A stretch of 11,056 bases of DNA from Bacillota bacterium (GTDB taxonomy: Bacteria > Bacillota > Clostridia > Lachnospirales > Lachnospiraceae), in assembly GCA_023425485.1 (NCBI GenBank), contig JAFACO010000303.1:1-11056 (forward strand). Reading direction: 5' to 3'. Below, in pieces: positions 8,036 to 11,056 of this stretch. Below the pieces are notes generated by a model that saw nothing but the letters and a program-made list of their open reading frames with translations, did not search any database and was not told the DNA's origin. The translations under genes and the position numbers were made by a program. The first letter of the stretch is position 1. Every line of letters starts with the position of its first letter.

Positions 8036-8064
8036 ATTCTATATTACATATACTTCCATGTCAA
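8036..8064 (-). promoter_or_regulatory. Sigma-A promoter for the acetyltransferase/lipoprotein unit
   Basis: TTGACA (8064-8059), a 17-nt spacer, then TAGAAT (8041-8036): a perfect -35 and a one-mismatch -10. Predicted start near 8029, leaving a leader of about 125 nt before the ribosome site of the gene starting at 7904. Confidence 0.75.
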
Positions 8065-8228
8065 TCCAGATGCATTCATCACTTTGAGAAGCTATGTGAA
8101 TAGTACTGCACAAAAAATGAGTTTTTAAAAAAATTATTTTTTGTTATGAACGGGAAGCCTAGTAATTGCAGGTGCGTTCGTATCTAATTAAGCAAAGCAT
8201 TGCTGATAATTCTTTTTACCTTCGCATC
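8065..8228. other. Gene-free spacer between acetyltransferase promoter and tRNA terminator
   Basis: No coding frame with a ribosome site. It contains poly-A/T runs near 8113-8142 and a small AGCAA/TTGCT hairpin around 8191-8205. Nothing here could be assigned a function. Confidence 0.5.
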
Positions 8229-8259
8229 AAAAAAAGAACTCCTCATGGAATTCTTTTTT
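8229..8259 (-). terminator. Strong rho-independent terminator, downstream of the tRNA-Gln fragment
   Basis: On the minus strand 8259-8247 pairs with 8242-8230 across 13 positions with a single G-U and a 4-nt loop, and the 3' arm ends in a run of seven U. On the plus strand the G-U becomes an A-C mismatch, so it works best on the minus strand. It lies only 8 nt past the 3' end of the tRNA fragment, so it is read as that tRNA gene's native terminator. Confidence 0.85.
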
Positions 8260-8266
8260 ATTTGAC

Positions 8267-8310
8267 CTGGGGTATGAGGATTTGAACCTTAAAATGATGG
8301 AGTCAGAGTC
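8267..8310 (-). tRNA. Truncated tRNA-Gln(CUG), 3' half only; probable att-site remnant
   Basis: Read from 8310 down: GA of the anticodon stem, loop CTCTGAC (8308-8302) with anticodon CTG (8306-8304), 3' stem TCCAT, 5-nt variable loop CATTT, T arm TAAGG-TTCAAAT-CCTCA (8291-8275, one A-C mismatch), acceptor strand TACCCCA (8274-8268) and discriminator G (8267). The layout and bases match bacterial tRNA-Gln, whose 5' acceptor would be TGGGGTA. Upstream of 8310 the other anticodon-stem strand stops matching after two bases, and no D arm or 5' acceptor follows, so the gene is not functional. The 3' CCA is not encoded. The clean break at the anticodon arm, with the native terminator kept, is the usual scar of tyrosine-recombinase integration into a tRNA gene. 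Confidence 0.8.
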
Positions 8311-8316
8311 TGAAAG

Positions 8317-8367
8317 AACGACTTTTTATTGATCTTCAGTTTTCTCGGTGAATCTCTATAAGTCGTT
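8317..8367. repeat. 8-bp inverted repeat next to the att remnant
   Basis: AACGACTT (8317-8324) and AAGTCGTT (8360-8367) are perfect inverse copies 35 nt apart. They start 7 nt from the end of the tRNA identity, so they could be a recombinase or accessory-factor site. Short enough to be chance. Confidence 0.35.
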
Positions 8368-8445
8368 AATTTATGCACTACTGCGGGTTTTTGTTTCTTA
8401 TTAGTCTTCACAGATTTTGGGTAATTTAATGAGTTTTAAAACAGG

Positions 8446-8467
8446 TTTTCTACCAGATTTCTACCAG
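8446..8467. repeat. Tandem 11-bp direct repeat, possible integrase arm-type site
   Basis: TTTTCTACCAG (8446-8456) is followed directly by ATTTCTACCAG (8457-8467), identical at 10 of 11 positions. Paired direct repeats about 150 bp from the core att site are typical of arm-type sites bound by the N-terminal domain of tyrosine integrases. No integrase is visible to test this. Confidence 0.45.
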
Positions 8468-8568
8468 CACTATATTTCTTTAATATTCTTGTCGTTGAAA
8501 ATCAGCTATCCTTATACTATTCTTTTACAAAATATAATACCAGTCAATTTAAGCATAAAGTATAGGAA

Positions 8569-8640
8569 GTTAGGCAGTAGGATTTGAACCATCTTCCCTA
8601 TCCGCAAACACTGATAGAAAGGGCATTCCCGAATGCCTAA
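8569..8640 (-). tRNA. tRNA-like 72-nt structure, degenerate
   Basis: On the minus strand TTAGGCA (8640-8634) and TGCCTAA (8576-8570) form a perfect 7-bp acceptor stem, followed by a single unpaired C. The T loop TTCAAAT sits exactly 5+7+1 nt from the 3' end, as in a tRNA. A central CTATC/GATAG stem takes the place of the anticodon arm, but its loop is 10 nt instead of 7. The T stem has two central mismatches and no normal D arm is seen. It shares GGTTCAAATCCT with the tRNA-Gln fragment. It may be a decayed tRNA, an element-borne tRNA mimic or an older att scar; I assign no anticodon. Confidence 0.4.
8622..8637 (-). terminator. Short hairpin downstream of the HEPN operon
   Basis: GGCATT (8637... 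on the minus strand) pairs with AATGCC around the tetraloop CGGG, then CTTTCT follows. It is about 90 nt past the HEPN stop and could serve as a weak terminator. It competes with the acceptor stem of the tRNA-like fold because both use the same bases. Confidence 0.3.
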
Positions 8641-8727
8641 TTTGACGTGTAATCAAAATTAAATTATTTTATTATTCTAACAAGTACTGTTCACTATAAA
8701 ACCTATTATGTTTTATTATTTATTCTG

Positions 8728-9258
8728 TCAATTTTTTGTGTTAATTTTTTCCAACATGGCAAGTATAACAACACCTCTATCAATATATGATTGTGCTTTT
8801 GCATCAAGTTCATTATATCTTTCTTCATCACATCCATGGAAAGCATCATTCCTAGCTTTACTAATAGCTAATAATTCATTATAATCCTCATCTTTTAAAA
8901 ATTTCTTTTTTAATTTAAACCTTTTACCACTAACTGTAACTTCTTGTAAATTTAATAGTTTAATTCTATTAAAGTGACTCTCTTTAGCAAATATCTTCCT
9001 GATTTTGTCAATGGGTAGATTAGGAGTATTAGTTGAAAACATATTTTTGTTTTTTAATGTTTTATTAGTGTACTCTTTAACTTCATTTTCTAATGCTTTA
9101 CCTAATATACCTACAGCTGTTACATAATACTCAATATCTGCGATATCTAAACATTCTTTAAATATATTATAATAGTTACTCCTAAAAAATTCTTCTGGAT
9201 CTTTGCCATCCATTACTCTTAATATTCTTCCATTAATTACTTCTGAACTTTTAATCAT
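8728..9258 (-). CDS. Putative HEPN-domain protein (possible RNase effector)
   Basis: A 176-residue, apparently all-helical, charged protein with no membrane segment or signal peptide. The key feature is R-N-D-A-F-H at 136-141: Arg, Asn, three residues, His. This is the RX4-6H pattern of HEPN domains, many of which are metal-independent ribonucleases used in toxin-antitoxin, abortive-infection and CRISPR systems; Asn after Arg is common in active members. An earlier helix (about 45-62) with A-L-E-N-E-V-K-E-Y resembles the first HEPN helix. The ATG at 9258 overlaps the 3' end of the ATPase gene by 8 nt and has only a weak GAGAG (9271-9267), which points to translational coupling and matched output. 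It is last in a three-gene unit. The HEPN call is motif-based; RNase activity and targets are inference. Confidence 0.65.
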   Translation of the reverse strand: MIKSSEVINGRILRVMDGKDPEEFFRSNYYNIFKECLDIADIEYYVTAVGILGKALENEVKEYTNKTLKNKNMFSTNTPNLPIDKIRKIFAKESHFNRIKLLNLQEVTVSGKRFKLKKKFLKDEDYNELLAISKARNDAFHGCDEERYNELDAKAQSYIDRGVVILAMLEKINTKN

Positions 9259-10501
9259 AATTTATACTCTCATATGTCTTTGGTGTTGTATTAGATATAA
9301 TTATCTTATTTTCTCTTTCTAATTTCTTAAGTAATGTGGTAGGCTGAGATTTAGGATATATTTTTTTAAGTAATTCACTATCATCAATTATTTCATTCCA
9401 AGTTAATGGAGTAAAAGCATTATTTAATACATTTATTATTTCAAAAGATGGATCCACTTCATTATTTTCAGTTATTTTTTGACTATAATTTTTTACATTG
9501 TGTATTACTTCTGCCCACGTCCTTCGTTTATTTTCAGGCATACTTTCTATTATGTTTTCAGAGATTTCTTTATCTGTATCCGTAAAAACCATCTTCATTT
9601 CGTCAAATCTTCTTTTTATAAATTGAATACAATCCTGTTTACTTTTTGGTACTTTTAGAATAATAGTGTTATCTCTAAATCTTCTCTCAAATGCTCCTTG
9701 CGTTCCAAGTATATCCCAAGCTTCAGGTGTCGCACCAATTGCTATTATTCCATTAATTTGGGCAGCGTTTAAACAGTCGAACAAACTCCTATATGCAGTC
9801 AAAATCTTAGTCTGAACTTTAGATAATGTTACTTTATTTGTATCGTATGAGTAAATTTTATCAATTTCATCAAACGTTAATAAAATATTTTTACCAGAAA
9901 CATATGTAAGAAACTCTAATGCTTCTTTTATATATTGGCAAAAATCGTTTTCGTTATTGATTAGTTTCTTTTTTAAACCGTATTTATTTCTTAAATATTT
10001 CGACTGATCTGGTATTAAATCTATACCTGAATAGTAATCCATTATCAACTCTTCTTCATCTTCGTTTATACATAAAGAGAGATTTTTCATAATATTATTT
10101 TGTATTTCATTGGTTTTGTTCACATTTTTATATATTTTCCACTCAGATAAATATGCTTTCAACAACTTATTCCCCGGACCATTGAATAAAGATTTATATA
10201 TACCGTTTAAGGAATCAATAAGTGGTCCACTAACAAACATATCCGGAACATATATAGCAATACAATCATATACTTCACTATCTTTACAATAGTATCTTAA
10301 GTGTCTTAAGAAATGTGTTTTACCATTTCCTACTTGTCCTAAAATCACACAACCTAAAAAACCTTGCTCTCTCATTTTGGAACTTTTAAACAATCTATTC
10401 AACTTCTCAATAGCATCTTCTTCTCCAACAATATAAGTAGGGTCTGCTATTGGTACAGTACGATCTAATGCACATCTAATTTTATCTAATGTAGCATCCA
10501 T
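9251..10501 (-). CDS. Orc1/Cdc6-like AAA ATPase with C-terminal winged-helix-like region
   Basis: A 416-residue cytoplasmic P-loop ATPase. An N-terminal Y-I-V-G-E-E-D-A block (23-30) precedes the AAA core, as in Orc1/Cdc6 and STAND-like ATPases. Walker A is G-Q-V-G-N-G-K-T (55-62; Lys61), followed by H-F-L-R-H-L, which recalls BREX-type ATP-binding proteins. Walker B is L-L-T-F-D-E-I-D (207-214; D211, E212). A sensor-1-like strand I-I-A-I-G-A-T-P-E-A-W is at 252-262, and F-E-R-R-F-R at 271-276 supplies likely arginine fingers. The C-terminal 364-402 looks like a winged helix ending in a K-L-E-R-E-N-K-I-I-I wing. All nucleotide-binding residues appear intact. The ATG at 10501 lies 3 nt after the preceding stop, with AAGGAGGGG (10516-10508) inside that gene. 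It may be a DNA- or phage-sensing motor or switch controlling the HEPN partner; that is inference. Confidence 0.85.
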   Translation of the reverse strand: MDATLDKIRCALDRTVPIADPTYIVGEEDAIEKLNRLFKSSKMREQGFLGCVILGQVGNGKTHFLRHLRYYCKDSEVYDCIAIYVPDMFVSGPLIDSLNGIYKSLFNGPGNKLLKAYLSEWKIYKNVNKTNEIQNNIMKNLSLCINEDEEELIMDYYSGIDLIPDQSKYLRNKYGLKKKLINNENDFCQYIKEALEFLTYVSGKNILLTFDEIDKIYSYDTNKVTLSKVQTKILTAYRSLFDCLNAAQINGIIAIGATPEAWDILGTQGAFERRFRDNTIILKVPKSKQDCIQFIKRRFDEMKMVFTDTDKEISENIIESMPENKRRTWAEVIHNVKNYSQKITENNEVDPSFEIINVLNNAFTPLTWNEIIDDSELLKKIYPKSQPTTLLKKLERENKIIISNTTPKTYESINYD

Positions 10502-10504
10502 TAC

Positions 10505-11056
10505 TTACCCCTCCTTGATCATAAGTGTCATAATATATTCTCCATCTAAATTTAGTATTTCACCTGTATTCTTATATAAACTGCTTTTTGTCCATATATA
10601 ATTATCATACTCATAAGTGGCCATGCATTGTAAAATTTTATAACTAGTATCAGCATTAAAATATTTTAACAAATATGTCGAAACTTCCTTAATATTTAAA
10701 ATTTCTTTATTATAAACATCTCCAATTGCAGGAATAGTCTTACATAATATATTGTTTTTTATCAACTTTATTTTCTTACCTTTTTTTTCAATCGTTCCAT
10801 TCATTTTAAGTAACCCTAATACTGCTCGTAGATTTCTTCCTGTCGATGATATAGCACTTGCATCAATTCGATCTTTTCCTATATATGAAAATATATAGTA
10901 TAATGTATTAATATTTAAAGTAGGTGAAAAAACACTTAATAAAATTTGTATTATCTCACAATTTTTTAATATTTGATTATTACCATTTATTATATTTGAT
11001 ATATATTTATTAAAATCGATATCTTTATTTAAATATGCCAAAGAAAGATCTGATAG
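10505..11056 (-). CDS. Winged-helix-like protein of unknown function (5' end probably cut off)
   Basis: First gene of the visible operon. The frame is open to the window edge: a TTG at 11041-11039 could start it, giving 178 residues, but no ribosome site precedes it and the five codons before it are also open, so the true start is probably beyond 11056. Counting from that TTG, residues about 38-96 look like a winged helix: a helix pair with I-N-T-L-Y-Y-I-F, a recognition-like helix S-S-T-G-R-N-L-R-A-V-L-G-L-L, and a basic wing I-E-K-K-G-K-K-I-K-L-I. The C-terminal part is mixed helix with many Tyr and may be a second such fold. It is very rich in Ile, Asn and Lys. It ends 3 nt before the ATPase ATG. 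I do not recognise the family; a DNA-binding or adaptor role is plausible. Confidence 0.7.
   Translation of the reverse strand, partial: LSDLSLAYLNKDIDFNKYISNIINGNNQILKNCEIIQILLSVFSPTLNINTLYYIFSYIGKDRIDASAISSTGRNLRAVLGLLKMNGTIEKKGKKIKLIKNNILCKTIPAIGDVYNKEILNIKEVSTYLLKYFNADTSYKILQCMATYEYDNYIWTKSSLYKNTGEILNLDGEYIMTLMIKEG

Larger units (their letters stand above)
8311..8727. other. Gene-free element end between att remnant and the HEPN gene
   Basis: No supported coding frame in 417 nt. It holds the inverted repeat at 8317-8367, the tandem repeat at 8446-8467 and the tRNA-like structure at 8569-8640, listed separately. The remaining 8641-8727, just downstream of the HEPN gene, is AT-rich with no clear terminator. 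Confidence 0.55.
8267..11056. mobile_element. One end of an inferred integrative element or prophage in tRNA-Gln
   Basis: Inferred from four observations: a tRNA gene cut to its 3' half at 8267-8310; replacement of its 5' half by unrelated sequence; adjacent tandem repeats like integrase arm sites; and a block of strongly AT-rich accessory genes unlike the conserved genes to the left. Because the retained tRNA part is followed by its own terminator, the host chromosome lies to the left and the element extends rightward out of the window. No integrase, capsid, replication or conjugation gene is visible, so the element type is unknown. Confidence 0.6.

Noticed and set aside
7903..8103. 66-codon plus-strand frame in the acetyltransferase leader
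   Set aside because: It overlaps the minus-strand ribosome site, leader and promoter, lacks its own ribosome site and is a low-complexity hydrophobic translation typical of AT-rich noncoding DNA.
8267..8340. Intact tRNA-Gln gene
   Set aside because: The 5' acceptor strand, D arm and most of the 5' anticodon stem are absent upstream of 8310.
8311..8727. Integrase gene or remnant next to the att site
   Set aside because: All frames are broken by frequent stops and no tyrosine-recombinase motif (R...H-x-x-R...Y) is visible.
1..11056. CRISPR array, insertion sequence or rRNA
   Set aside because: No regularly spaced repeats, transposase motifs, terminal inverted repeats of IS type or rRNA-like sequence were seen.

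Overview
The window reads as a low-GC Firmicute of the anaerobic Clostridia, most like a plant- or gut-polysaccharide-degrading Lachnospiraceae (Lachnoclostridium-type). Evidence is the CUT1 sugar ABC transporter paired with a YesM/YesN-type two-component system, strong AGGAGG ribosome sites, a TTG start and AT-rich codon use. The species cannot be named from this sequence.

Left part, 1-6895: a sugar-uptake locus. On the minus strand, in transcription order, are a lipoprotein solute-binding protein (3127-1784), a MalF/UgpA-type permease (1627-758) and a MalG/UgpE-type permease (741 to the left edge, cut off). A 15-bp hairpin separates the binding protein from the permeases. Divergently on the plus strand lie a membrane sensor kinase with a large extracytoplasmic domain (3318-5141) and its response regulator with an AraC-type DNA-binding domain (5285-6895). 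The intergenic region 3128-3317 holds a good sigma-A promoter for the kinase, an overlapping candidate promoter for the transporter, and imperfect direct repeats that could be the regulator's operator. The inferred circuit is that the kinase senses an extracellular sugar or loaded binding protein and the regulator switches on the transporter. The transporter's ATPase is not in the window and may be a shared MsmX-type protein.

Middle, 6896-8259: a small unknown lipoprotein and a RimJ/RimL-type GNAT acetyltransferase, both minus strand, behind a near-consensus promoter at 8064-8036 (TTGACA-17-TAGAAT). Further right is a strong rho-independent terminator (8229-8259) that belongs to a tRNA gene now broken.

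Right part, 8267-11056: the terminator is preceded, on the minus strand, by only the 3' half of a tRNA-Gln(CUG) gene, from the anticodon loop to the discriminator base. The 5' half is absent and unrelated sequence begins at about 8311. This is what an integrative element or prophage leaves when it inserts into a tRNA gene, so 8267-8310 is read as an attachment-site remnant and the element is inferred to run rightward past the window edge. Next to it are a tandem 11-bp repeat resembling integrase arm sites and a 72-nt tRNA-like structure. The element carries a tightly packed, visibly more AT-rich minus-strand operon: a winged-helix-like protein (cut off at its 5' end), an Orc1/Cdc6-like AAA ATPase, and a small all-alpha protein with an R-N-x3-H motif typical of HEPN ribonucleases. 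This trio is the best candidate here for an undescribed system, plausibly an anti-phage or toxin-type module. That role is inferred from domain content, gene coupling and location, not shown.
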